Below the pieces are notes generated by a model that had not been told where the DNA came from, did no database searches, and saw only the letters and a program-made list of their open reading frames with translations. A stretch of DNA of 64,000 bases, from assembly GCF_021347895.1 (NCBI RefSeq), contig NC_067132.1, positions 6,074,768 through 6,138,767 on the forward strand, read 5' to 3'. This document shows, piece by piece, positions 38,344 to 50,568 of the stretch. Each line of letters begins with the position of its first letter. Position 1 is the first letter of the stretch. The DNA comes from Acanthochromis polyacanthus. Its lineage: Eukaryota > Chordata > Actinopteri > Pomacentridae. Position numbers and translations under genes: made by a program.

Positions 38344-39074
38344 GCTTAGGTACTAGAGATGGCCTGACCTACTACTTCTCATCCAAGGTTCCTGGACTTT
38401 TGGTTTGTAGACACTGCATTCTCTTATGGTACATAGACATTGAATACACTTTTGGTTCGCTGCATGAATATTGTTAAAATAGTACTGGTTTTATATAATT
38501 ATATGTGCAATGTCATTTGACATTAATTTGGTTAATACTTATTTTATTTTTATGTTAGTACTACTATTATGTTTAAACTTGAAAGGATCTTCTTAATTAG
38601 CAGCAGTTGTGTTTTGTATTTACTTTTTATTTGTATTATTTTATTTTTTCATTTTTTGCTTCATTATTATATTTCAATATTATGTTTGTTCGTTTTTTCT
38701 AATGCTCAAAGTAATATTGATTGGTATATTATTGGCAATATGTGGATCTTGTTGAAGTTAGGATTTTGGTTCTGTTAAAACATTCAAATGTAAGGTTTAT
38801 GTGGGGTCTCAGTTCCACAAGGTAAGATTAGTGTTAGATACCTCACAGCGGCTTGGGGGGTTGGGAGGGTGCAGTCTCTTGTTTGGGAAGGGACCAGCAG
38901 GGTTTTTTTTTTTTTTTTCCCCAGAAGGCAATGTAGTAATTTGTTTTGCATTTTTATTGTGTATTCTTTTTTGTCTTCTTTGTCTTTTTTCTTTCTTTCT
39001 TCTTTCTGCAGAGGTAGAGCTGGTGTGTCATACTGCAATTCCATCAAGACCTCAGTCCCTTGCTCTTATCAGTC
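38344..39074 (+). other. L1-B inter-ORF spacer
   Basis: 731 bases, T-rich with runs of T and TTTC; no gene. Unusually long for an L1 spacer. How ORF2 translation starts is not evident. Confidence 0.6.
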
Positions 39075-42000
39075 ATGACTCCCATGGATGGATTTAATAG
39101 ACCATATACCAAATTTGTTAGCTGGAATGTGAGGGGACTCAACCACCCAGTAAAACGAAGTAAGGTGTTTTCTCATCTGAACAAGCTGAAGGCAGAGGTA
39201 ATCTTCTTACAAGAAACACACCTTCGCACAAAAGACATAATGAAACTAAAGAGAGGATCAATTTCACAGATATATCACTCTGACCTTGATTCAAAACATC
39301 GGGGCACAGCTATTTTGTTAGGTAAAAATGTACAGTTCACTCTGACCAGAACTGTAGGGGATAAAAATGGGCGTTTCGTTATTGTACAAGGCAGGCTATA
39401 TAATTTTCCAGTAGTTTTAGTTAGTCTGTATGCTCCCAATTGGGACAATGTAAATTTTTTTTAAAGAGTTTTTTGGCCGTTTACCGGAGCTTGGAACTCA
39501 CCACTTAATTTTTGGAGGGGATTTTAATACGGTTCTTAAGCCCTCGCTTGACCGGTCGACTAGTTCTACTATCCTGTCTAAATCTGCTACAACCATAAAT
39601 ACCTTCTGTCAGTCTAGTGGTATTGTAGATCCATGGAGATTTAAAAATCCCACTTCTAAAATGTTCTCGCTTTTCTCTGCAGTCCATCATACATATTCAA
39701 GAATAGATTTTTTCTTATTAGACCAAAATATGCTTCAATTTGTGAAGTCATGCAATTATGAAAGCATAGTTATTTCTGATCACTCTCCAGTGGTGTTAGA
39801 ACTCTTCCTCCAAAATAGTATACCATTCCAGCGGAATTGGCGATTTAACCCTTGTTTATTAGCCGATAAAAATTTTGTTGAACACATTGCCTCACAGATT
39901 GATTTCTTCCTTGAAACTAATCAGTTACCGGATACTAATATTTTAGTTCTTTGGGAAACTCTGAAAGTATTTATTAGAGGTCATATAATAGAATACACTG
40001 CTCGCATAAATAAGAACCAATCTAAAAGATTTAATGAATTAATTAAGTTAATTAAAGATGTGGACCTGCAATATTCCTCTACACCATCGGCTGATCTCCG
40101 CAAAAAGAGAATAGCGTTACAAACAGAATTTGACCTCCTTATATCAAATGAAGCTAGTGAAATATTTTTGAAATCCAGACAAAATTATTATGAACATGGA
40201 GATAGAGCAGGTAGGTTACTCTCCCATCAGCTGCGTCAGCACTCAGCTGCAAATTTTATAACAGAAATACAATCAGCAAAGGGAGAAATAAAGTCCGATC
40301 CTAAAGATATCAATGATGAATTCAAACTTTTCTACTCGTCATTATATTCTTCTGAATGCTCTCAAGGACAAGATTTTTTGGACAATATTTCTCTTCCAAC
40401 TATAGCTGACAAGGACAGGGCCTTTTTAGAGCAACCTATATCTGAAAGTGAGATTGGACAGGCCATAAAATCTATGAAAAATAGAAAGGCACCTGGTCCG
40501 GACGGGTATTCAGTTGAGTTCTATAAAGCCTTTGCAAACAAGTTAATGCCTTTGTTGTCCTCTGTTTACACTGAATCACTTACACAAAAGAACCTTCCTG
40601 AGTCTGTGACTCAAGCTACAATCTCTGTGATTCTTAAGAAAGGTAAAGATCCTACTAAATGTGAGTCTTCTCGTCCAATAAGCCTTCTTACATGTGACTA
40701 TAAAATACTCACAAAGATTTTGTCCCTTAGATTGGAATCAGTAGTTCCGACAATAGTGAATCCGGATCAAACAGGATTTATAAAGGGAAGACAATCGTTT
40801 CATAATCTGAGGCGACTCTTCAACATATTATATTCCAAACACTCAACCCGATCTTCAGAGTTTGTAATTTCATTGGATGCTCACAAAGCATTTGATCAAA
40901 TTGAGTATACACATCTTTTTAACTCTTTGCGAAAATTTGGCTTTGGCCCTGTCTTTGTTTCTTGGATTGAAACTCTTTATGCAAAACCTCAGGCGAGAGT
41001 GAGAACTAATAATTTAAATTCATCTTATTTTCTTCTCCATCGTGGTACAAGACAGGGCTGCCCGTTATCCCCTCTCCTTTTTGATCTAGCAATTGAGCCG
41101 CTCGCCATTGCGCTGCGACTCAACAAGGATATACATGGTATTACAAGGGGAGGTCTGGTTCATAAAGTGTCACTATATGCAGATGATCTACTCCTGTTTG
41201 TAACTGTTCCAGAAGTCTCAATCCCAAAAGCCTTAGAAATTATTACTTATTTTGGCAAATCATCTGGTTACAAAATTAATTTTACCAAAAGCGTTTTATT
41301 TCCTGTCAACAATTTAGCTCAAAACTCGACATTTCACTCACATCCATTTAAAATAGCAACGGGTCCTCTGCTATACTTAGGAGTAAACGTGACAAACTCT
41401 TACAAAGATTTGTTTCAAAACAACTTCAAAAGTATTTTAGTTCAAATCAAAGAAGATCTGAATCGGTGGGCCACTCTTCCTTTATCTTTAGCTGGTCGTA
41501 TTAATTCCATAAAAATGGTGATTCTACCTAAAATACTATACCTATTCCAAACAGTTCCAATCTTCTTACCCAAGTCATTTTTCAAAGAACTTGACAAGTA
41601 TATCAGTATATTTATCTGGAACAAAACAATACCTCGTGTGCGAAGGGCGGTCTTGGAGAGACATAAATCTAATGGAGGACTAGGTTTACCAAATTTTATG
41701 TATTACTACTGGGCCGCAAATATATTTAAGTTAACTATTTGGTATAACACCTGTGTGAACGGGATAGGCCCAAGTTGGGCTTTAATGGAACAACATGCAT
41801 GCTCTCCTGCTTCTTTGGCCTCTTTGCTGTGTGCACCTCTGCCTTTGGCATTAGGTGCACACTCAAAAAACAGTATTGTCACATCCAGTCTACGTATATG
41901 GATTCAGTTTCGGAAACATTTTGGGTGCAAACAAGCTCTGGTATCTATGCCGTTGTCTCAAAATGCTCTTTTCAAACCCTCATTGTTAGACACAATTTTC

Positions 42001-42879
42001 TCAACATGGGCTAGAAAGGGAGTTAAAACTGTAGGAGATCTTTTTGTGGAAGGCGGATTTGCTTCTTTTGAGCAACTGTCTACTAAATTCAATCTACCAA
42101 AATCTAATTTTTTTAGGTATCTTCAAGCCCGTGATTTTGTTCGCACAAAATTCCCATCATTTCCTTTGAAGCCAGATATTTGCCCTTTTGATGAATGTTT
42201 GACACTTAAGGCAAATGGTACAATATCTCAGCTTTATTCCATTATTCAAGGAATAAAATGTCCGTCACTTTTGCCTCTTAAAACTCAGTGGGAGGAAGAT
42301 TTAAATATTGTAATATGTGAAGAAAATTGGCAAAGAATTATAGGCAGAATATACACATCATCCATTTGTGTCAGACACAGACTGATACAGTTTAAGATAT
42401 TTAACCGTTTGCATCTTTCCCGGACCAAATTAGCCAAAATATATCCTAATGTAGACCCCACTTGTGGTCGTTGTCATCAAGCTCCTGCTACTTTGGCACA
42501 TATGTTCTGGACCTGTCCAAACCTACATAGTTTCTGGTCAGAAATATTCAATACATTCTCCCACATTTGTAGGAAACAAATCACTCCAAATCCTCTTACT
42601 GCAGTTTTTGGAGTTGTACAAACTAACGTTGGAGCTACAAAAGGGCAATCACAATTAATAGCATTCTCTACTCTATTAGCTCGTCGTTTAATCCTTACCA
42701 ACTGGAAGTTGCCTTTACCTCCAAAACACTCATGTTGGGTGAGTGAAATTATGTCTTTTCTTCAGCTTGAAAAGATTAGAACCACAGTTCAAACCTCATC
42801 CGAAAAATTTCAGAGTATATGGGACCCTTTCTTGGAGTTTTATGATAATGTGTTTGATGCACACTCCTTAGATATGTAA
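39075..42879 (+). pseudogene. L1-B ORF2 (endonuclease-RT), single frameshift
   Basis: ATG at 39075. Endonuclease: FVSWNVRGLNHPVKR, FLQETHLR, VSLYAPN. The frame stops at 39464 in a run of eight T; in the next frame it continues at once with FKEFFGRLPELG, IFGGDFNTVL, SRIDFFLLD and ISDHSPVVLEL. The RT has KAPGPDGYSVEFY, SRPISLLTCDYKI, QTGFIKGRQSFHNLRR, ISLDAHKAFDQIE, GTRQGCPLSPLLF and SLYADDLLLF. The thumb (GRINSIKMVILPKILYLF, IFIWN) and C-terminal knuckle (CGRCHQ, H, C) are present. Total about 1268 codons, full length. The single length change in the T run is the only lesion I see; it could be a real mutation, a population variant or a base-calling error. Confidence 0.92.
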
Positions 42880-43458
42880 CCTCTCTCCTCTGCTCTCTTT
42901 ACTCTTGATTCCTTTTTCTCGTTGTGTTTCCTGTTTTCTTTTTTATTTTGCTTAATATTGTTTTTATTATATTTGTACATTTGACTTAATTTACTTAGAT
43001 ACCATCCCGGGGTGCCAGAGAGGTATATACTATAACTTTGTTGTCTGCTATTGTGCACCTGTATAACAAATGTACATTGAATTGTGCATCTATATTGCCT
43101 AAAAAACAATAAAAACATTAAAAAAAAAAACACCTGAAAATAAGTGTGGCAGCACTGTGAGAGCTTGAAAAGACAAAAAGGCAACAGCCTGGGGTCTTAC
43201 ATAGTTCAGGTCAAAATTTCAGAGCAATACTACAAGAAATGCGTGTTTCACACATGTATTTGTACTGCTATGGCCAGGCGCTGTCAATTTTGGACACCCT
43301 CTGTACACCCTCTGCACACCCTGGGCACAATGGTATATGTTCGTTTTTCAGCCCGTTTTCACATTATTTTCACTCCAAAAACTCAAAAAGAACTCAAAAA
43401 AAGCAGTTCAGAGCAGCTCCAGTGTGGATCAGACACAGAGACTGAGAGGGACAGAGAG

Positions 43459-43486
43459 AGGCTGCAGCTGCAGCTGCAGCTGCAGC
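43459..43486 (+). repeat. (CAGCTG)n / (GCTGCA)n run
   Basis: GCTGCAGCTGCAGCTGCAGC and onwards, a self-complementary hexamer run of overlapping PvuII/PstI-like and E-box CAGCTG sites, at the D' / MITE C junction. Confidence 0.9.
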
Positions 43487-43490
43487 AGGT

Positions 43491-43952
43491 GTAAACTAAC
43501 CGTGACGTCACCCGTTGGTTTCAACGCCGAGAAAATGAAGCCTACTTCCTGGTCGCCGTTTTGGATTTTTTGGAGCCAGTGACGTAAAAAGCATCATCAA
43601 ACAGGCTGGACCGGAGAGCAACTAGGGGCAGGACCAGTCAATGGGACTGTCATTCAAGTATAGCCAAGCCCCCTGGCTCCGCCAACTTTAACGATTTATT
43701 TAAAATTCAGTATTGATTTATTTTAAGATCGGCCACCTGATCTCTCATTTTGACCATGAAAACTAACGGGAAAAAAATCCTGAGCTGTAGAAAATCAGTC
43801 TATCAAATTTTATTTTTTCCAAAAATGAATTGGGGTCTATGGAGCAAAAGCTTTTTGGAGCCAACTCTAGCGGACGGCGTGATATTGCAAGTTTTTGACA
43901 CTTCCGGGTTGGCTTCAATTTTGGAGCCAGATGCTACGTCCACTTTATAGAC
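43491..43952 (+). mobile_element. MITE family C, copy 2
   Basis: From GTAAACTAACCGTGACGTCA through the same core as copies 1 and 3 to CGTCCACTTTATAGAC. The last bases of the family end (TATACAGTCTATGG) are lost. Sits inside D'. Confidence 0.85.
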
Positions 43953-44071
43953 CCTTTAATGACCCACATCACGAATGACGTCACAGCTTTAGCTGGAGGC
44001 AAAAGAGGAAGCCCACGGCCGTGACCGAAAGGCAAAAGACTGAGGGACTAGGCTCTATCAACTTTTCTAAA

Positions 44072-44275
44072 ATGTCGTCCTGCTGTGTTTTTGGATGCCA
44101 GAATAGGAGGAATGACATTGGCGAACGCAAATTAAAGTTTTATAGGATTCCACCGAACACTCGTGCTCAGAGGGAACGAAGACAGTTGTGGTTAAATGCA
44201 CTTAGGCGAAAAGACTGGACAGAGACGATCAGCTGCAGTCAATTCCAGCCATTTTCAGTACAAAAAAATCGCTAA
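44072..44275 (+). pseudogene. THAP-type zinc finger fragment (P-element-like)
   Basis: 67 codons from ATG at 44072: MSSCCVFGCQNRRND, KLKFYRIPPN, RRQLWLNALRRKDW. The CxxxxC pair, the FYRIP strand and the WL-x-A-x-x-RKDW helix match the first half of a THAP domain; the C-x-x-H pair (usually CSxHF) is not found, because the frame departs after RKDWTE. THAP domains are DNA-binding parts of P-element-like transposases and of vertebrate THAP proteins. In D' it is followed by text resembling a transposase start (RHVLDKIVYWLVSSG). Confidence 0.65.
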
Positions 44276-44385
44276 TATTCTATTTGTAAATAAAAAATAT
44301 GACGAGAAATACAGGGAATATTGGACGCGCATCGCGAGGTGCATTTCCTTGAAAACGACCTATTCGTGGAGTATATACCGACTTC

Positions 44386-44770
44386 AAGACATGTTTTGGA
44401 CAAAATAGTTTACTGGCTTGTGTCGTCTGGATGTCCAAGGTTGGATTATGAGGTAGGTCCAGATCTGTCAGTCTCGGCAACGGTTGGCTGTTTAGGCCTG
44501 GGAGGCAGGCCAGAGTCACTTGATTGGTTGAAATGCGGTGTAAACCAAAAGGATAGAGTTCAGCCGCCATGTTGACTGCAAAACAACAACGATTTCTGTA
44601 TGCTTCATAAAAATATGGACAGAAATACAGTGAATATGAAACGTGCAGCGCCACCATGCGCCGCGTGCGCGCGCACGGAGCCGAGCTATTTGTGGATTAT
44701 TTACTTATTTCAAGACATGTTTTGGACAAAATATTATACTTGCTAGTTTTGTCTGGATGCCTAAGCTTGG
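44386..44770 (+). repeat. internal duplication within D'
   Basis: CAAGACATGTTTTGGACAAA with its downstream TCTGGATG(T/C)C(C/T)AAG occurs at about 44386-44445 and again at 44709-44770; D has it once (about 28705-28770). Confidence 0.75.
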
Positions 44771-45053
44771 ATTCTGGACGCTTTTTGTGGATTATTTTCA
44801 TCTTTGACCAGTAAAGAGCGTCCAAAGGTGAGTTCTGCTCTTTAAATGTTTTGTTGTTTGTTGGAGAAATGTGTTTATATTACCCGCTGTGGTAATCACA
44901 TCTGAAAGTGGTTTATACTGGCGGATTCATGAGAATCTAAGCTTTCCATGGGTGTATAGTGTTTGTATCATCACGTTTGCAGCTTCAGCATTTAGGAAAA
45001 TGCTTATGCAGATCTCAAAGTGTCCCGCAGGCGGGCTGCTGAAGCTTAACGGG

Positions 45054-45760
45054 CTAGACAATATAACAATATAACATAACACGGAGTTCCAGACAGACAG
45101 CGTCATGACAAAACACAACATAGATGCCAAGCAATGAAGTTAAAATGTAAAAACGCTAAGAACAAGAACAAGTCCTAAAAGATGATACTTCCATAGTGTT
45201 TAAAAGACATTTGAAATCCTTCAGGGGAATCAGGTGGGACAGCTTCAGACTCTGCTGTAGTGAGTTCTACGTTGAGGGGGCAGAGTAAGAAAAAGCTGTT
45301 TTGCCAAGCTCTGTGTGGACTGAGGGGACAGTGAAAGTAATGAAGTCCTGGGAATATAGACTATGGCTGAATTGTTTACGTGATGTGAAAAAGGATAAAT
45401 ATGTGGGCAGCACACCAAGGACGGATTTGTAAATAAAGTGATACCGTGGAGAAGTCTGGGCATGGACAGTGATGAGTAGTTAACCAAGGAGTACAAAGTG
45501 CAGTGGTGTGTGAGAGGTTTACAGTCCGTTACAAATCTAAGTGCTCCATGATAAGCAGCATCCAACAGTTTCCCCAAAGAGTGGGTTGGGACATTCATGT
45601 AAACAATATCTCCATAATCAACAAAAGGCAAGAAGGTGGCAGCAACAAGTCATTTCCTGGCATTAAAAGAAAGACAGGATTTGTTCCTGAAAACTTTAAT
45701 TTCAGAATTGAGTCTGTCATCAGAAATAAAGGTGCACATATGAAGTATTGAAAAAAATTA
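45054..45760 (-). mobile_element. body of an L2/CR1-like LINE
   Basis: Minus-strand coding fragment at 45185-45725 followed by 3' sequence that stops at 45054, where the D' repeat begins. The missing 3' end appears at 36058-36218. Confidence 0.65.
45185..45725 (-). pseudogene. C-terminal end of LINE reverse transcriptase protein
   Basis: Minus strand: FLPFVDYGDIVYMN, LLDAAYHGALRFVTDCKPLT, HHCTLYSLV, then after a frame change TVPSVHTELGKTAFSYSAPS, a TAG where a Trp codon is expected, NSLQ. These motifs follow the RT domain in fish L2/CR1/Rex-type LINEs. At least one frameshift and one nonsense codon. Confidence 0.75.
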
Positions 45761-47638
45761 TTTTGATCTCAGTAATGCAAGGTATATTGATGTTTGTTGC
45801 ATTTCAGTTCCTACTGTGGGACCTGTATTTGTAATTTAACAAAACTAAACTATTATTTTTTCGATTTTTTTAATTTTTAATTTTGGAGCAAAAACTCCAC
45901 TGTTCAACTTAGAACTAATACAATTGTTGTAAGGTCATACAGTGTTGAATAATTTTACAAATATTGAAATGCTGCAGTGTTACCAGCACACAAACACTGT
46001 GATCAGTTTTAATTCATGTCAGCCAAAACAGATTCTACAGGCACCAGTTCTCATCAAGAAACCAAAGCATCAAGTCCAAACCAAAAGTCCACACAAACAA
46101 CTCAAACCACCGCTGTAGCATGAGCTATGGCTATCTTTCTCTATTGTCAAATTTCAATCATCTTTGCAACACATTTTGTCAATGAATTGTTCCTTGATAT
46201 TTTTTGTAAGTTAAAAAGAATGTATATCATCCATGTAATTTCTATAATTTAAAGTTAGTGGAAGTGGTTGCCTCTTGAAGAACAAATTTGTTTTGAAAAG
46301 TTTTGCTTAATACATCATAAAATTGCTTTACATAGACCTCGAATAAAGAAATGTATAAATTGTAAACAGAACCAGATCTGACTGTTTGTGTTTTTCTCTG
46401 GAATAAGCCAAATGTCAATTGACAGGGAACACAAAGAGTGCAGGCATGCTGTGTTTCTGTTCTCAGTTAATATAAAATGTGGTTTGAATTTTTACATGCC
46501 TTTTATGAGTCTGTGGTGTTTTTAACTCAGCATGCAAAAACAAAAACATAGACACAACAAGATCTGTCTAAAAAAAAAGCCTTCAGACCAGTTTCATACT
46601 CTACTGTAGTTGTGTCGCTAATGTTGTATTTTGAAATCTGATAACACCCTCAGTTATCTGTTAATAATTTTTAGATTGTTCATCTTTTATAATGATGATG
46701 ATTATACTATCAACATGGATCCCTCTCTCTCCGATACCTTTAGATCAGTAAAGTGTGAACTCACCTGCAGTGATGTCACAACAGGTGTTTGATAACTAAT
46801 GAAAAACAGCTGCTGTGACATTACTTATTGGCATGGTGCTGGAGTAGAAGCCTGCAGGCTTTTCATAAAGAGCAGCTTGGTCGCAGTGTTCTGCCCTTTG
46901 TGATTCCCTACTAATAAAACCTGCTGTATTTGCTAGTAATGTGCCTATTGTATTTCCCTGTCTTATGCTAACTTTGCACTCTTCATCTCCTTTGGACAGA
47001 TTCACACAAAACAGCTCATGTATTGTGTTCAGCAGAGTGTGTTAGTATAAGCATCCTTTAGGTTACCAAAGAAATTGGGAATAAATTCTATTTTTAGAAG
47101 CCTCTCTTTTTTAACAAACTGTAAAATGGCAACCCAATCTCACAAAAATGTGCAACAGCTGTAGTGTTCACAAGTAACTGTGCAAAACTATGAGATGATT
47201 ACAATTTTTGTCATTAAGTTTGAATAGAAGCCTGATTAATATTCGAAGTGCATTCTTTAGTCATATTAGACCATGCTAATCCGTTCGTCTTAGATGGGGA
47301 CAGCCTTTTTGGTGTGACCTTGTCCAAGACTATCACACTGAATACATATCCCTGAGGTGTGAGTGTGACGATATGTGGCTTTGTGAGTTGCAGTCCCTAG
47401 TCAACTATCATACCAGGTGTTAGGATATTCAGCATGTAGAATGTTTATTCAGTTGTTTTATATTTTCTAAGTAAGTTTTTCTTAAACAACACACACAAGT
47501 GAGAAATGGTGAGAAAAAAATTACTTGAACTAATGTTACACTCACACTATGTCTGTGAATTATTTCGTATTTATTTTTCACCCCCCTCAGTGATGCAAAA
47601 ATACAATTGACCATAATTTTCTTAACTGTATGTTACTC
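45761..47638. other. no gene or repeat recognised
   Basis: 1.9 kb of AT-rich sequence. I looked for frames with exon-like borders on both strands and found none I can support. Confidence 0.4.
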
Positions 47639-48160
47639 CCATAGACTGTATATATAGTGGACATAGCATCTGGCTCCAGAATTGACGCCAACCCGGAAGT
47701 GTCAAAAACTTGCAATATCACACCGTCCGCTAGGGTTGGCTCCAAAAAGCTTTTTCTCCATAGACCCCAATTCATTTTTGGAAAAATAAAATCTGATAGA
47801 CTGATTTTCTACAGATCAGGATTTTTTTCCCGTTAGTTTTCATGGTCAAAATGAGAGATCAGTTGGCTGATCTTAAAATAAATCAATACTGAATTTTAAA
47901 TAAATCGTTAAAGTTGGCGGAGCCAGGGGGCGTGGCTATACTTGATAGACAGCAACAGAAGCCTCTGCGGTAAAACGTGGGCGGGATAAGAGAGTCCTCA
48001 GCCAATCCTGCCCCTAGTTGCTCTCCGGTCCAGCCTGTTTGATGACGCTTTTTACGTCACTGGCTCCAAAAAAATCCAAAACGGCAACCAGGAAGTAGCA
48101 AAATTCGGGCTTCATTTACTCGGTGTTGAAACCAACGGGTGACGTCACGGTTAGTTTACA
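47639..48160 (-). mobile_element. MITE family C, copy 3 (longest)
   Basis: Inverted relative to the other two. Ends CCATAGACTGTATATATAGT at the left and GACGTCACGGTTAGTTTACA at the right. Includes the segment missing from copy 1 (CCTAGTTGCTCTCCGGTCCA). The ends are not obviously inverted repeats of one another. Confidence 0.85.
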
Positions 48161-48960
48161 CCTGGTTACTCCATCGGTGGCATGAATCTGTGTCATTACA
48201 TTTTTCAGTTCTAAGTAAAGAACAGATTCTTCAGTTCAGGGCCAACAGATTCTGATTGGGTGTTCCTGTAACAAACACTGTTGTGGTTGCAAACTGTATA
48301 GCTTCAAGTAACAAAACACAACCAGGAAACAGAAGATTCACCAACAGCCTGAGCCTTTCAACTGTGGCAGAGGAATGAGGTTGTGAAGGGCCCTCTCAGC
48401 ATCTGCCCCCACCTGACTTTCTCTGCTCAGGTGTTGCTCTCCTCTGTGCTGCTCTCTTCCACAGCTGCAACCACTCACTAATCAATCAGCAGAAACTCCG
48501 GGCAGCCGTGGTGCAGCACACTTATATGATCCTCTGCAATAAAGACCAGTTCTTCACTCCACTCCCTGCCAGATTGTAGCTTCTGCTCCTGAAGTTAGTT
48601 TTCAGCTCTATACACATTCTGCTGTGTGTTTTTCGCAACCCTGTCTGACTCCTGTTTCTGCCCAGTGCTTCAGCTCCTGCCCTCCTGACCACTGGAACTC
48701 TGTCTCTGCCTCTGGAGGAGCCTCTGGATCTTCCCGCCCGCCTCTGCCAGTCACATGTCGGACCTTCGAAATCTCCCCCTTCCCTCTCCCGAAGAGGATC
48801 GACTCCCTCCAGGCTTGTCCTCCGGACGCCGCCGCCTCTCTTTGCTGCGTTACAGGGTGTCCTCCCGGACTGTCAGTCTCCAGAGGCCTGCTGCCCCTTC
48901 CTTCCCATTTGGAAGTTACTTAAATTCCCTTACTCTCACCTCTCCTCTTCACTCTCTACA
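48161..48960. other. unassigned, possibly retroelement-derived
   Basis: A C/T-rich stretch with GCAATAAAGACCAG at about 48536 and CTGCTCCTGAAGTTAG later could be LTR-like sequence, but I find no clear TG...CA ends or target duplication. Confidence 0.3.
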
Positions 48961-49690
48961 CATCGGACTTCTGCTGCTCTATAGACAGTTGTCATCTCCA
49001 GAAGTTCTCTGATGATGGTGCAATCATAGGATGTGTGTCAGAGGGGAACGACTGCGAGTACAGGAAGATCACCATGAACTTTGTCTACTGGTGTGAGCAG
49101 AACCACCTTCAAATGAACGCCAGCAAGACAAATGAGATGGTGATCGATTTCCACAGGAAACCCTCATACACTCCACTGCTGAACATCCAGGGACTTGACA
49201 TGGAGAGAGTGAGAACCTACAAGTACCTGGGTGTTCACTAAATACCAAACTGGACTGGACAGATAACACTGACTCTTTGTATAAGAAGAGTCAGTGTCGT
49301 TTATACCTGCTGAGGAGACTCGCATCGTTTGGTGTGAGCAGGTCACTGCTGAGGACACTGTGGTGGCATTGGCGGTCTTCTATGCAGTGGTGTGCTAGGG
49401 AGGGGGGTGCTCTGAGCATGATAAGAACAGACTGATTTAAAAGAGCCAGCTCAGTCTGTGGCTGCCCCCTGGACTCCGTGGAGGTGGTGGGAAAGAGGAG
49501 GGCTCTGGCCAAACTGTTGTCTATCGTGGAAAACACCTCCCACCCTCTGCATCAGACTGTGAACTCCTTAAGAAGCGCCTTCAGCAACAGAATGGTACAC
49601 TCTAAATGTAAGAGGGAACGATTCCGCAGGTCGTTTGTTCCAACGTCAGTCAGACTTTACAAAGCCGCCATATATACACTGATCTACCTC
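48961..49690 (+). pseudogene. decayed 3' part of an L2-like LINE
   Basis: Readable pieces: MNFVYWCEQNHLQMNASKT, NEMVIDFHRKPS, VRTYKYLGVH, then in another frame NTDSLYKKSQ and LLRRLASFGV, and later GKRRALAKLLSIVENTSHPL and RRSFVPTSVRLYKAA. Several frameshifts and stops. The order fits the RT thumb and C-terminal part of LINEs related to L2/CR1. Confidence 0.78.
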
Positions 49691-49711
49691 TGCTACTGCT
49701 GGACTTTTGTC

Positions 49712-49712
<1 letters not shown>

Positions 49713-49767
<55 letters not shown>
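49713..49767 (+). repeat. (CA)n microsatellite
   Basis: About 27 CA units. Confidence 0.95.
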
Positions 49768-49768
<1 letters not shown>

Positions 49769-49769
49769 A

Positions 49770-50314
49770 GCCCGATCTCACGGGGATTCGTGAAACTGTC
49801 ACGTAAGTTTAATTTCGGTTTCGTGTGCACCAACACGATTTTGTCATGTTTTTCGTGCCGCTCACCACGAAATGCGCACAATGTATTTTAAACGGCGGAC
49901 TTTTCGTGCCACTCAGAACGTATTTCAAAAGAATGTGTATATTATATTTTTAATGTAAAACCATGGCGAATCCAACGCTATATTTTGCATGACATCGTCC
50001 CTAAACATAACCCTAACCATAACCCTAACCATAACCTAACCATAAGCCGGTGGTACACTTACCAATTTGCATAGGAATTTCAAGAATGTCCGGCGGCCGG
50101 CGGCCGCAAACGCAATCACACAAGCAGTATACGCCGATGGACAGCTTAGATCGTCATGAATCCACCGGTATAAACCACTTTCAGATGTGATTACCACAGC
50201 GAAAAACATTTCGTGGTGAGCGGCACGAAAAACATGACGAAATCGTGTTGGTGCGCACGAAACCGAAACTAAAACTTATGTGACAGTTTCACGAATCCCC
50301 GTGAGACCGGGTTG

Positions 50315-50315
<1 letters not shown>
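49770..50315. mobile_element. MITE with terminal inverted repeats of about 110 bases
   Basis: Left 49770-49877 and right 50204-50315 are inverted copies beginning CCCG(A/G)TCTCACGGGGATTC and containing CACGAAATCGTGTTGG-like text. The centre has CATAACCCTAACC repeats, a CGGCGGCCGGCGGCCGC palindrome at about 50089-50106 and a piece of the D end (GTGATTACCACAGCG, inverted). No coding capacity. Confidence 0.8.
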
Positions 50316-50350
<35 letters not shown>

Positions 50351-50568
50351 CACCCTGTGCCAAATTATTAGGCAAGTAGTTTTTTTGGCCAAAACATAGT
50401 CTTAGAAATAAGTGCAGGCCTTCCCACTTTTAAATAGTCTTCTCCTACGCTAACTTTGTATTTGTCAGACATAATTTCAAATTATATTACATTTAAAGCA
50501 AGAAAATCAACACATATGTCAAAAGTGCATGTGCCAAATTATTAGGCAAGTTTTAGCTTTCATCAAAA

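Larger units (their letters stand above)
37293..43130 (+). mobile_element. L1-B: nearly complete L1-type LINE
   Basis: About 5.84 kb. Flanked by CACCTGAAAA at 37283-37292 and 43131-43140 (longer if the adjoining A run is counted), and D gives the uninterrupted target. 5' region of about 180 bases, ORF1 (37471-38343), a 730-base spacer, ORF2 (39075-42879 with one frame change), 3' UTR with AATAAA near 43108 and a poly(A) of 10. The 5' end is not obviously truncated. This is classical target-primed integration. Confidence 0.93.
36219..45053 (+). mobile_element. repeat D', split by Harbinger, L1-B and MITE C
   Basis: Pieces of D appear in order at 36222-36416, 37239-37292, 43131-43490 and 43953-45050. 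They are separated by a Harbinger element, L1-B and a family C MITE. Removing these leaves about 1.7 kb, slightly longer than D (27712-29050), the extra part including a THAP-like frame. The D copy supplies the empty-site sequence for the first two insertions. Confidence 0.72.

Noticed and set aside
48624..49012. Ser/Pro-rich open frame
   Set aside because: Composition-driven, no conserved motif, and it overlaps the start of a decayed LINE.
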